64,000 bases of DNA from CAVWSM01 sp963757805. Lineage in GTDB: Bacteria; Actinomycetota; Actinomycetes; Jiangellales; Jiangellaceae. The translations under genes were made by a program, and so were the position numbers. The notes under the pieces were generated by a model. The model had not been told where the DNA came from. It was given only the letters and a program-made list of their open reading frames with translations, and did not search any database. The first letter of the stretch is position 1, and each line of letters starts with the position of its first letter. This document shows, one piece after another, positions 45,144 to 54,032 of this stretch. The stretch covers positions 1 to 64,000 of the forward strand of contig CAVWSM010000025.1 of assembly GCA_963757805.1 (NCBI GenBank), read 5' to 3'.

Positions 45144-46812
45144 TTACCGCCCGGCGAAGGTCGCCAAACCGTCAGCCAGCGGGCCGACCGCGAGTGCCGG
45201 AAGGTAGGACAGCCCACCGATCAGGATCACCACGCCCATCAGCATGACGACGAACGTGGCGCTGTGCGTGGGCAGGACCGCGGCGGACTTGAATTCCCTT
45301 GGTTGCTGAGCGGCGAACGCCCCGGCCAGACCAAGCAGCAGCAGCAGCGGAAGGAACCGGCCAAACAGCATGGCGATCGCCAGCCCGTTGTTGTAGAAGT
45401 CGCTGTTGCTCGTGATGCCGGCGAAGGCGCTGCCGTTGGTGGCTGTCGCGGAGATGAACGCGTAGAACGCCTCGGAGAAGCCATGCGGGCCTTGGTCTTG
45501 CAAAAGATCGCGATTGCCGTCGATGCCCACGGCGAACGCGGTCCCGGTGAGGATCAGGCCGGGCGCGACGAGGATGTACAGCGCGACCAGGACGAGCTCG
45601 CGACGCCCGATCGTCTTGCCCAGCAACGTCGGTGTTCGCCCGGTCATGAGCCCGGCCAGGAAGACGGCGACCATCGCCAGGACGAGCAATCCGGCCAGCC
45701 CCGTGCCGATGCCACCTGGGGTGACCTCACCGACGAGCATGTTGAACATCAGCATGCCGCCGCCGAGCCCCGTGAACGAGTCGTGCGACGAGTTCATCGC
45801 GCCGTCGGAAGTCGACGTCGACGCGGTGGCAAACAGCGCCGATGCGGGGACACCCAGCCGCGTTTCCTTGCCCTCGAACGAGGCGCCTACGGCCTCCGGG
45901 ACAGTGCCGCGGTGGGCAACCTCAGCGGCCGTGGTCGCTGCGAGCGACGCGCAGAACAGCAGCGCCATGGTGGCCACGATCGCGTACCCCTGCCGCTTGT
46001 CGCCGACCATGCGGCCGTACGTGCGAGGCAAGCTTGCCGGCACGACGAGCATCAGGATGACCGAGACGAGATTGGAGAACGGCGTCGGGTTCTCGTACGG
46101 GTGCGCGGACGTGGCGTTGAAGAAGCCGCCGCCGTCACCACTCATGACCTTGATCGGCTCGTACGACGCAATCGGGCCCGACCGGGATCGTCTGGCTCGC
46201 ACCCGACAGGCCGGCCGTGACCGTGTCCGAGCCGAAGCTCTGCACGACGCCGGTGGCCAGGAAGATCAGCGCGCCGACCGCCGCGAGCGGCAGCAGGATG
46301 CGGATGACTCCTCGGGTGAGGTCGGCCCAGAAGTTGCCGACGCGCCCGGTGCCGCGGCTGGTGAGGCCTCGGATGAGAGCGATGAGCACGGCCAAGCCGA
46401 CAACCGCAGACAGGAACGCCTGGACCGCGATGCCCGTCATCTGCACGAAGTGCCCGAGCGCGGACTCACCCGCGTACGACTGCCAGCTCGTGTTGGTGAC
46501 GAATGAGACGGCGGTGTTGAACGCCTGTCCGGACGGCATGGCCGGCATGTCTCGGGACAGCGGCAGGAACGGCTGGAGGCGGAGGAGCGCGTACAACCCC
46601 AACACGGACACGACCGAGAAGCCCAGCAGCGACATGCCGTACTGGAACGGTCGCTGGTCTGCATCAGGGTCAACGCGAGCGACCCGGTAGATCAGGCGTT
46701 CGACTCGCCAGTGGGTGCGGCTGGTGAACGTCTTCCACATCCAGTCGCCAAGCGGAACGTGTACGGCCGCCAGGACGGCCAGCACCACAGCGACCTGTAT
46801 CCAGCCGGTCAC
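45144..46812 (-). pseudogene. kdpA: KdpA potassium-channel subunit, one frameshift, orphan
   Basis: About 556 residues after joining two frames at about 46172 (one extra base between SQTIPVGP and ASYEPIKV), equal to the usual KdpA length. The four selectivity-loop regions are visible: FVTNTSWQSY, GFFNATSAHPYENPTPF, TSTSDGAMNSSHDSF and SATATNGSAFAG. KdpA forms the K+ filter of the Kdp ATPase and needs KdpB and KdpC. Neither is found downstream, where the SnoaL-OmpA gene begins after 110 nt, and no kdpF is seen upstream. The gene is therefore an orphan remnant of a kdp operon, or the other subunits lie elsewhere. Confidence 0.88.
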
Positions 46813-46967
46813 GCGGGCACGCCTGTATCAGGTGGGGTGTGTGAGTGGTGCACGACGAATTAGTACGCCCGGTGCCATCGCGGCTCGCTGCCCTACTGGC
46901 GCGTCCTTGACCTCTCCGGCCGCGATCCTGACAGCATCTTGACGCGCCGCGTTGCAACGCTCCCCGA

Positions 46968-48014
46968 TCACAGCCACTTCACTCGCTTGAACACCACGTA
47001 GAGCGCCGCGGCAATCAGCGCCATCACGATCAACGCGAGTGGATAGCCGAATCGCCAACTCAATTCCGGCATATGGTCGAAGTTCATCCCATAAATGGTG
47101 CCGATCAATGCTGGGGCGAACAGGATGGCCGCCCACGCCGAGATCTTCTTGATCTCCTCATTCTGCGCATAGCTGGCCTCGGTGAGCTTCTGCACCTCCT
47201 CGTTGTGCTTCTGACCCACCAAAGTGGACTTGATCAGAAGAACCGACTGATAGAACTCGATGACTCCTTGGAGGTAGGCGAGCTCACCGTCGGCCACATC
47301 GCGGACAAGGTCGAACTGGCGCGCGTTGTCAGCAACGAATCGGTGTCCCGCGGGCGAAATGCCGGTGAGGCTGGCCATGCTTCCGTAGATCGCCCCACTC
47401 AGTGCACCCATCGTGCGTACGGCGAGCAACTGATGGCGCGCCCGGTAGAGCTCATCGAGGAACACCTCGGGGTCGCCGACATCGCCACCGGTGGCCCGCT
47501 GCTCGAGCGCCCACACGTCCTTGGTCACCGTTTCGATGAAGTTGTCCTGCTCACGGGTCAGGGCAGAGACAATCGCATGCGACAGCTCAAACGGTGTCAT
47601 CGGTCGCAGTCGCCCAGCCTCCATCCGCTCGAGGACCGCGCTGGTCTCGCGCATGGCGACAGCCGGATCGACCGCTGGATTGACTGGGCCGTGCACGGTC
47701 ACCAAATAGTGCTTTCCGATGAACTGGTCCAGCTCGATGTAGTGCACGTGGCCGCGCTTCCCCCGTTCCGGCGCATGCAGGACGACGAAGACGTGGTCGC
47801 TATAGGCATGCATCTTCGGCACGCGGTTTCGCTCAGTCGCATCCTTAATCGCCAGCGGATGGAAATGAAAGACCTCCGACAAGACTCGCACTGCCTCGTC
47901 GTCAGGATCAGGGATGTCAACCCAAACCAGGCCCTCTTCGCTCTCGAGCAACGCCTTGAGATCCTCGACAGCACGCCGCTCAACACCGTTGGCGGTGATC
48001 AGGCGAACGTCCAT
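46968..48014 (-). CDS. CorA-like divalent-cation transporter
   Basis: Encodes 348 residues. I start at ATG 48014, 9 nt after GGGAGGTGA; a GTG at 48020 is possible. A large cytoplasmic N-terminal domain (WVDIPDPDDEAVRVLSEVF) and a long stalk helix precede two C-terminal membrane helices. The selectivity motif GMN occurs in IGTIYGMNFDHMPEL. It moves Mg2+, Co2+ or a similar ion as a pentamer. It is the third gene of the operon that begins at 49714 and would share its DosR-like control. Confidence 0.92.
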   Translation of the reverse strand: MDVRLITANGVERRAVEDLKALLESEEGLVWVDIPDPDDEAVRVLSEVFHFHPLAIKDATERNRVPKMHAYSDHVFVVLHAPERGKRGHVHYIELDQFIGKHYLVTVHGPVNPAVDPAVAMRETSAVLERMEAGRLRPMTPFELSHAIVSALTREQDNFIETVTKDVWALEQRATGGDVGDPEVFLDELYRARHQLLAVRTMGALSGAIYGSMASLTGISPAGHRFVADNARQFDLVRDVADGELAYLQGVIEFYQSVLLIKSTLVGQKHNEEVQKLTEASYAQNEEIKKISAWAAILFAPALIGTIYGMNFDHMPELSWRFGYPLALIVMALIAAALYVVFKRVKWL

Positions 48015-48020
48015 CTCCAC

Positions 48021-48917
48021 TCACCTCCCGACGGGTAGCGCGAACACGTGGATGGACTCGTCTTTCTCTTTGAACCGTGACGGCTGATCCTTCTTCGCCC
48101 GGTCGGACACCACCACAACCTCGTTGTCGGTCAGCCACGACACGCCCTCGACATTCCCGTACGGAGTTCCGTCCCCGTCGCCCGGAAACGCATAGATCGT
48201 CCCGTCGTCAACGAGGTCCCAACCGGACGGGGTTAGCTCACCCACCCAGAGTGCGGACGACTCCTGCGACAGCACCGCCAGTCGGCTGCCCGACGCACTG
48301 AGACTGCTGAAGTCCGCGAAGTCCAAGCTGCGGGGCAGAGGAATGGTGTCGAACCGGTCCCACTGGTTGGTCTGCTCGTCTGCATCGGATGGCAGGGCGA
48401 ACACGTGCACCCGACCACCTCCCGGGCGTCGACCGACCTCACCCGACTCGCACAGGTTTCCTTCGCAGAGCCCGAGAAGGTAGGCATCGTCGCCTCGTCG
48501 GACGCAGGTGAGTCCCTCGATCCCCTTGTTTTGCCGGTCGAGTGGGAAGTCGAGCCACCGTTCTGACCGCAGCCGCAGATCACCGTCGAGCTCGATGACC
48601 TGAGCCATGTAAGTGCCCGACTCTCGCTCGATGGCCTCGACGAGCAGGAAGTAAGTGTCATCGATGTCGTCGTACGCGATGTCTTCGAAGCCCGTCGCCT
48701 CCATCGATCGGATGTGCGTGACGGCGTTTTCGTCGCCCGACGACAGCTCGGGCTCCATACGAGCAACATCCGCGATGTTGTCGAAGATGACCCAACAGCG
48801 GTCCCGCGCGAAAAGCACGCCACTTGCCTCGAACTCGTCGACGTCCAGGGCTGACTCTGGCAACAGGTCACGAATCTTCGCTTCGCGAAGCAGCTGAAGA
48901 GACTCGCGCGTGGTCAT
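48021..48917 (-). CDS. Beta-propeller protein, SdiA-regulated/esterase-like type
   Basis: Encodes 298 residues from ATG 48917, 2 nt after the upstream stop. Repeated blade-like strands (FEDIAYDDIDDTYFLLVEAI, GIEGLTCVRRGDDAYLLG, FSSLSASGSRLAVLSQESS, VEGVSWLTDNEVVVVSDRA) resemble the SdiA-regulated and phytase-esterase-like propeller families. No signal peptide is visible. The function is unknown. It is translationally close to both the alpha/beta hydrolase upstream and the CorA gene downstream (6 nt gap). Confidence 0.7.
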   Translation of the reverse strand: MTTRESLQLLREAKIRDLLPESALDVDEFEASGVLFARDRCWVIFDNIADVARMEPELSSGDENAVTHIRSMEATGFEDIAYDDIDDTYFLLVEAIERESGTYMAQVIELDGDLRLRSERWLDFPLDRQNKGIEGLTCVRRGDDAYLLGLCEGNLCESGEVGRRPGGGRVHVFALPSDADEQTNQWDRFDTIPLPRSLDFADFSSLSASGSRLAVLSQESSALWVGELTPSGWDLVDDGTIYAFPGDGDGTPYGNVEGVSWLTDNEVVVVSDRAKKDQPSRFKEKDESIHVFALPVGR

Positions 48918-48919
48918 GG

Positions 48920-49714
48920 TCAGCGCAGAAACTCGGTGATCGCTGTCAGGCAAGTGTCGTCGTTCTCCAGATGCGGCAGGTGCGCGACGCCCGGAAGCTC
49001 GAGCAACCGCGCATCCGGAATTCGCTCCACCATGCCCTGACAGACCGGCAACTGGTCGGGCAGGTCCAGCTCGCCGGACATCACCAGGGTCGGTGCGGAA
49101 ATCACGTGGAGCCGCTCCCACGCCGGCTCCGGCCGGATCAGCTCGCCGGGGTTCTCGTTGGCGAGCGCGATGCCGTTCATCTCCAGAAACAGCTCGCGCG
49201 CCTGGCCGACAACCCGACCCTCCGGCGCCGTCGGCCCGTCCAGCCACAGCCATGCCTCCAGGCGGTTGGCCGCGGCCAGATCGTTCGCCTCCTCGGCGGC
49301 CTCCAGCTTCTGCAGCAGCGCGTTGGCCGGCTCCGGGTAGGTCTCGAGCCACGGTGCATCGCCCGACACCCCTGGCGCGATCAGCGCAAGCCGGGACACC
49401 CGGTCCGGATGGTCAAGCGCCAGGTCGATCGCCGTACTGCCGCCGATCGAGCACCCCACCACAGTGGCCTGCCCGACACCCGCCGCGTCGAGGACGGCGA
49501 TCGCGTCGGCGACCCTCGAGTAAGGCTCCGGCGTGTAGGTCGTCTCGCCGTACCCGCGCTGGTCATAGGCGAGCACCTGGTGATCTGGCGCGAGCCGCTC
49601 GCTGAGGTGACGCCAGCTACGCCGGTCGTCGACCCCGGCATGGATCAACAGCACCGGGTCACCGGTGCCGATCGACGAATAGGCGAGCCTGGCTTGTCCC
49701 GAAGTCGCGAACAC
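48920..49714 (-). CDS. Alpha/beta hydrolase, first gene of a DosR-box operon
   Basis: Encodes 264 residues from GTG 49714. The fold is complete: LLIHAGVDDRRSW, YDQRGYGET, nucleophile elbow GCSIGGS, the acid in MSGELDLPDQ and histidine in GVAHLPHLEN. This resembles 3-oxoadipate enol-lactone hydrolase-like enzymes, but substrate prediction is unsafe. The start lacks a good ribosome-binding site. A perfect GGGAC-N4-GTCCC palindrome lies 27 nt upstream, the best of three such boxes in this region. It is divergent from the CBS-domain gene. Confidence 0.87.
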   Translation of the reverse strand: MFATSGQARLAYSSIGTGDPVLLIHAGVDDRRSWRHLSERLAPDHQVLAYDQRGYGETTYTPEPYSRVADAIAVLDAAGVGQATVVGCSIGGSTAIDLALDHPDRVSRLALIAPGVSGDAPWLETYPEPANALLQKLEAAEEANDLAAANRLEAWLWLDGPTAPEGRVVGQARELFLEMNGIALANENPGELIRPEPAWERLHVISAPTLVMSGELDLPDQLPVCQGMVERIPDARLLELPGVAHLPHLENDDTCLTAITEFLR

Positions 49715-49741
49715 CGCTCCATGCTCGCAGAGCCGGCGTCC

Positions 49742-49755
49742 GGGACGAAGGTCCC
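49742..49755. promoter_or_regulatory. DosR-like box 1
   Basis: GGGACGAAGGTCCC is a perfect GGGAC-N4-GTCCC palindrome, the core of the DosR/DevR site. It lies in the divergent gap, 27 nt from the hydrolase start and 146 nt from the CBS start. Together with two weaker copies and the nearby DevR/DevS genes it marks this as a dormancy-type regulon. Confidence 0.7.
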
Positions 49756-49901
49756 GCCTATCTGGGCCCCTCCGCACTCGATGTCCGCCCGGCCGAAGAC
49801 AAGCCTGGAGGTGACCGGAGGACAAGCCTTCGTCCGAGGAAGCGTGCGCAATTGGCCAGGTTCCTCGGACGCAACGGCAAAGGAGCGAGGGAGGAGTCGA
49901 C

Positions 49902-50541
49902 ATGCTGGTCCGCGAGCTCATGACGAAGCCGGCCGTGGCGGTCCGTCCGCACGTGACGATCAAGGACGCGGTACGGCGGCTCGAGAAGCACCACATCACC
50001 GCGATGCCCGTCCTCGGCGACGGGGACCGCCTGATCGGGATCGTCAGCGAGGCTGACCTGCTGCGCGATGCGGTGGTCGACGACCCGCGTGCGCACGCCA
50101 GGCCGACCGAGTCATGGCACGAAGGATCCACTGGCAGCGGTCGAGAATGTCATGACGCCGCACGTCATCACCGTGCACGAGAACAGCGACGTCGCGGAGG
50201 TGGCTCGCCTCATGCTGGAGACCGGGATCAAGAGCATCCCCGTCGTCCAGGCAGACAAGGTCGTGGGCATGATCAGTCGCAGTGATGTGATCCATGCCCT
50301 TGCCACGACCGATGCCCGCATCCGCGACGAGATCGTGGCGCTGCTGCGCGAGGCCGGACTGCACACCTGGACCATCAGCGTGGACGACGGCGACGTGTCG
50401 GTCTTCGGACCTGACGGAGCCGCCGACCGGCGGTTGGTGGACACACTCGCCCGCACCGCCCGAGGCGTGCGGTCCGTGCATTTCGTACCCACAGCAGCGC
50501 GGCCATGTTTCAACGCCGCCGCCGTCGGGATGAGGTGTGTG
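49902..50541 (+). pseudogene. CBS-pair protein with BON-like tail, one frameshift
   Basis: ATG 49902 follows GGGAGGAG. Two CBS domains are recognisable: VRELMTKPAVAVRPHVTIKD in the first and ENVMTPHVITVHENSDVAEV in the second, then a BON-like end (TISVDDGDVSVFGPDG). The frame breaks between about 50095 and 50130. After it, the reading frame has no stop before the next gene and runs on into the PPOX protein; in another frame a TGA at about 50546 overlaps that start, suggesting a lost base. CBS proteins bind adenine nucleotides and report energy state, as in other DosR-type regulons. Confidence 0.75.
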
Positions 50542-51018
50542 ATGGATGAGCCGCGCCCCGATGCGACTGAGGTCCTCGGCCTCTCCGACTGTTGGCGACT
50601 CCTCAGAGGAGCCCCCGTGGGTCGCCTTGCCCTCACCCGAGGCGACCAGCCGGAGATCTTCCCGGTGAACTTCGTCGTCGACCACGCCAGCATCGTCTTC
50701 CGCACGCAAGAGGGGACCAAGCTCACCTTCTCGCTCGGGCGACGGGTGGCCTTCGAAGCGGACGGCTATGACGCCGAATCCGGCGAGGCGTGGAGCGTGG
50801 TCGTCAAGGGCAAGGCATGGGAGGTTTCGCAGCTGCATGAGGTCCTCGACGCCCTCGAGCTGCCGCTCTTCCCGTGGCACGCGACGCCCAAGGGGCACGT
50901 GATTCGGATCGAGCCCGACGAGGTTTCTCCGCCGCGGGCGCAGGTTCCGGGTGAGCCCGACAAGTCGGGACCTTCGGCCCATCCGCTCGGCCGAGGCGCC
51001 GAAGATAGCCTTGGCACC
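50542..51018 (+). CDS. PPOX-family flavin/F420-type protein, read through into the DevR gene
   Basis: A split-beta-barrel PNPOx-like protein of about 155 residues from ATG 50542 (GAGGTG upstream): LLRGAPVGRLALTRGDQPEIFPVNFVVD, FRTQEGTKLTFSLG and VVVKGKAWEV. Such proteins bind FMN or F420 and are common members of DosR-type regulons. No stop precedes the DevR-like start: codons continue in frame through a Pro/Gly-rich stretch containing DosR-like box 2. The C-terminal boundary is therefore uncertain. A natural fusion and a lost stop are both possible. Confidence 0.75.
50967..50980. promoter_or_regulatory. DosR-like box 2
   Basis: GGGACCTTCGGCCC matches GGGAC-N4-GTCCC with one change. It stands 38 nt before the DevR-like start, as expected for autoregulation. 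It falls inside the in-frame extension of the preceding PPOX gene. Confidence 0.55.
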
Positions 51019-51681
51019 ATGGACGATGCCCAAGGACCGGTGCGGGTCTTCTTGCTCGACGACCACGAGGTCGTACGACGCGGCATCGGCGACCTGCTGG
51101 ACGCCGAGCCCGACCTCGAGATCGTGGGAGAAGCGGGTACGGCGCGCGAGGCCCTGGCCCGGATCCCGGCGCTCAAGCCGCACGTCGCCGTGCTCGACGT
51201 GCGCCTTCCCGACGGTGACGGTGTCACCGTGTGCCGCGAGATCAGGTCCACCATGCCATCGGTGGCCTGCCTGATGCTCACGTCCTTTGCTGACGACGAG
51301 GCGCTGTTCGACGCCATCATGGCCGGCGCGGCCGGCTACGTGCTCAAGCAGGTACGCGGCACCGACCTGGTGGGAGCGATTCGCACCGTCGCGAGCGGCG
51401 GTTCGATGCTGGATGCCAACGCAGCCAGCCAGGTCATGGCAAAGCTCCGCGCCGGCGCCGAGCACGCGGACCCGCTCGCGGTCCTGAGTGCCCAGGAACG
51501 CAAAATCCTCGACCTGATCGGCGAGGGCCTGACCAATCGGCAGATCGGCGAGCGGATGTTCCTCGCGGAGAAGACGGTGAAGAACTACGTGTCCAGCTTG
51601 CTGGCAAAGCTGGGGATGGAGCGTCGCGTGCAAGCCGCCGTCTACGCCACCCAGCTCAAGCAGGGCGAGCACCTCAAGTAA
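51019..51681 (+). CDS. DevR/DosR-like NarL-family response regulator
   Basis: Encodes 220 residues from ATG 51019. The receiver domain has the acidic pair in FLLDDHEVVRRG, the phospho-acceptor Asp in AVLDVRLPDG and Thr/Lys switch residues in MLTSFADDEA and GYVLKQV. The C-terminal helix-turn-helix EGLTNRQIGERMFLAEKTVK, then NYVSSLLAKLGMERRVQAA, is strikingly like DevR/DosR of mycobacteria. The partner kinase is probably the GAF protein on the opposite strand at 52-54 kb. It is expected to recognise the three GGGAC-type boxes nearby. Confidence 0.9.
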   Translation: MDDAQGPVRVFLLDDHEVVRRGIGDLLDAEPDLEIVGEAGTAREALARIPALKPHVAVLDVRLPDGDGVTVCREIRSTMPSVACLMLTSFADDEALFDAIMAGAAGYVLKQVRGTDLVGAIRTVASGGSMLDANAASQVMAKLRAGAEHADPLAVLSAQERKILDLIGEGLTNRQIGERMFLAEKTVKNYVSSLLAKLGMERRVQAAVYATQLKQGEHLK

Positions 51682-51682
51682 C

Positions 51683-51696
51683 GGGACCTTCGGCCT
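51683..51696. promoter_or_regulatory. DosR-like box 3
   Basis: GGGACCTTCGGCCT has the left half intact and the right half degenerate (two changes from GTCCC). It starts 1 nt after the DevR stop, 27 nt before the second PPOX start. Ten of the bases from its start are shared exactly with box 2. Confidence 0.45.
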
Positions 51697-51723
51697 TACG
51701 CCGTACGCAAACTGGAGCGGACG

Positions 51724-52173
51724 ATGGAGGGCGTGGAACTTCGGACCATGTCGCGCGCTGAGTCACTAGCGCTGCTCGCAAGCGTCCCCGTCGGGCGGGT
51801 CATCTTCACAGTGGGCGCCCTCCCCGCGGTCGAGCCGGTCAACTTCGTGGTCGTCGACGAGAGTGTCGTCATCCGTACGAGCCCCGGCGCCAAGCTCGTC
51901 GGGCTCTTGAGAGACCACATCGTGGCCTTCGAAGCAGACGAGATCGACGCCGCGGCCATGACGGGATGGAGTGTCACCGTTGTCGGCTTCGCCAACGAGG
52001 TGGGAGACGCGGCCGAGATCGAACGGCTCAAGGAGGCGCTGACCGCCTGGGCTCCGGGTGAGCGCGAGCACTTCCTCAAGATCGGGATCGGACGCGTGAC
52101 GGGACGCCGCCTGAGCGCTCCCACCGACGCGCGCGTCGATGGGGAACGGCGCGCACGCGTGGCACCTCGCTAG
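51724..52173 (+). CDS. PPOX-family protein of the DosR-type module
   Basis: Encodes 149 residues from ATG 51724 (GGAGCGG upstream). Split-barrel flavin-binding fold: LLASVPVGRVIFTVGALPAV, EPVNFVVVDESVVIRTSPG and WSVTVVGFANEV, with the C-terminal KIGIGRVTGRRL that the first PPOX protein lacks. It probably binds FMN or F420 and may act as a redox sensor or reductase. It converges with the DevS-like kinase, overlapping by 4 nt. Confidence 0.9.
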   Translation: MEGVELRTMSRAESLALLASVPVGRVIFTVGALPAVEPVNFVVVDESVVIRTSPGAKLVGLLRDHIVAFEADEIDAAAMTGWSVTVVGFANEVGDAAEIERLKEALTAWAPGEREHFLKIGIGRVTGRRLSAPTDARVDGERRARVAPR

Positions 52174-53882
52174 CCGAGCGGCACGCGCCATTCCAGCACT
52201 GTCCCTCGCTCTGCACCGGGCGCAACGGTCAACTGACCTCCGAAGTGCTCTGCCCTATCGGCCAGATTGCGAAGTCCTCGGCGCGTCACGTCGGCCGGAA
52301 TGCCGACGCCGTCATCTGCGATGCGCAATGTCACATCCCGATCCGCCACCAGGCTGACCTCGATGCGACTGGCCTCAGCATGCCGGGCAGCGTTGGACAG
52401 GCCTTCCCTCAACACAGCGACCACGGCGTCGGCTATCTCGTCGGGGACCTTCGTGTCGATCGGGCCTTCCAGCCGTAGCGACGGGGTGAAGCCCACGACG
52501 TCGGGCAGTGCCTCCACCTCGGCCAGGATGCGCTCGCGCAGGCGGGCCGCCGATCCTTCGTCTCGCGGTTGGAGCGCGTAGATCGTCGTACGAATCAACT
52601 TGATCGTCTCGTCGATCTCGTCCACGGCCCGGCTCACCCTCCCAGCGACCGTGGCGTTGTCTATCAGCCGACCGACCCCCTCCAGGGTCATCCCAGTCGC
52701 GAACAGGCGCTGGATGGCCAGATCGTGCAGATCCTTGGCGATGCGGTCCCGGTCAAGGATCACCGTGAGCTGCTCGGCATCGTGCCGGCGATCGGCCAGC
52801 TCAAGTGCGAGAGCCGCCTGCGCAGCGAAGGAGGCGAGAGTCTGCACTATGACGGTGCCGAAGGGTGGCCGGCCAGCACGACGCGCGACCAGCAGGAGAC
52901 CACGGACAGCACCGGCCTCCCCCGTGGGCATCACCAGAAGGGGACCGAACAGCCGCTCCGGGTCCAACGGCACGGCTGCATGCTCGTCGGTGCGGACGTC
53001 GGCGATGAGCATCGGAGAGCCTGACGTGGAGACCTCCTGCCATACGGACCCCTCCTGCGGCAGTGTCACGCCGCGCACCCGGTCGGCATTCAACCCGGCA
53101 GCCGCCTCCACGACCAGCCGCCCGGACTCGGCCAGCGGCACCGCAATCGCCACCAGGTCAGCCTCGGCAACGTCCATCGCCTCTGCCGCAAACAGTGCCA
53201 GCACGTCAGCGGTCGCAGACCCCGACAGCAGCTGCCGCGAGATCTCCGAGCTCGCCAACAGCCAGCGCTCCCGTCTGCGCACCTCGTCGTAGAGCCGCGC
53301 ATTCTCGATTGCAACGCCGGCAGCCGCAGCGAGCGTGCTCAGGAGCAGCTCATCCTCTTGATCGAAATCGGCGCCGCCGCGCTTCTCGGTGATGTACAGG
53401 TTGCCGAAGACCGCGTCGCGCACGCGGACAGGCACTCCAAGGAACGTCCGCATCGGTGGATGGTTCGGCGGGAAGCCGAACGACGACGGGTGGCTGCTCA
53501 GGTCGTGCAGCCGAAGCGGTGTGGGGTGCCGGATCAGCTCCCCGAGAATGCCCCGACCGGTGGGGTACGGACCGATCCGCTCGATCTCCTCGGGACTGAC
53601 ACCAACCGTGAGGAACCGGATAATCTGTTCGTCCTCGCCGATAACGCCCATAGCTGCGTACTGTGCGTCGACGAGTGCCGCGGCAAGCTCAACGATGCGA
53701 TGGAGCGCGGCCTCCAGCTCCAGTCCGCGACCAACGTTGAGCACGGCTTCCAACAGGCTGTCGATGCGATCCCGGCTCGTGCGGATCGCCGCGATCCGCG
53801 ACTCGAGCTCCTCGAGGAGCTCATCGAGTTTGAGACTGGGCAGCACATGACGCGCCTCGCGCCCCGACTCGGACCCACTCAC
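52170..53882 (-). CDS. DevS/DosS-like GAF sensor histidine kinase
   Basis: Encodes 570 residues from GTG 53882. Two GAF domains (about 60-200 and 230-370) precede a HisKA_3 dimerisation region with the phospho-His in RIAKDLHDLAIQRLF and an HATPase with GVGIPADVTRRGLRNLADR. The first GAF has the segment FPPNHPPMRTFLGVPVRVRD, which in DosS/DosT holds the haem-ligating histidine, so gas or redox sensing through haem is likely (inference from family). Length and order match DosS. Only a convergent PPOX gene separates it from the DevR-like gene. Confidence 0.9.
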   Translation of the reverse strand: MSGSESGREARHVLPSLKLDELLEELESRIAAIRTSRDRIDSLLEAVLNVGRGLELEAALHRIVELAAALVDAQYAAMGVIGEDEQIIRFLTVGVSPEEIERIGPYPTGRGILGELIRHPTPLRLHDLSSHPSSFGFPPNHPPMRTFLGVPVRVRDAVFGNLYITEKRGGADFDQEDELLLSTLAAAAGVAIENARLYDEVRRRERWLLASSEISRQLLSGSATADVLALFAAEAMDVAEADLVAIAVPLAESGRLVVEAAAGLNADRVRGVTLPQEGSVWQEVSTSGSPMLIADVRTDEHAAVPLDPERLFGPLLVMPTGEAGAVRGLLLVARRAGRPPFGTVIVQTLASFAAQAALALELADRRHDAEQLTVILDRDRIAKDLHDLAIQRLFATGMTLEGVGRLIDNATVAGRVSRAVDEIDETIKLIRTTIYALQPRDEGSAARLRERILAEVEALPDVVGFTPSLRLEGPIDTKVPDEIADAVVAVLREGLSNAARHAEASRIEVSLVADRDVTLRIADDGVGIPADVTRRGLRNLADRAEHFGGQLTVAPGAERGTVLEWRVPLG

Positions 53883-54032
53883 GGGGACAACGTATCCGGA
53901 CACTCGTACGCGCGTCAGGCACCCGTCGACGCCAGGACTTTCGGTACGCAGAGGAAGGTCACGCGACCCTATGCGATCGTCAATGGCGCGGACGAGTGTT
54001 GAGGGGAGCCACTGTCGGCGAGGAGGACTGCC

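Noticed and set aside
46813..46967. kdpF-like mini-gene before kdpA
   Set aside because: No short hydrophobic frame with start and ribosome-binding site is present in this gap.
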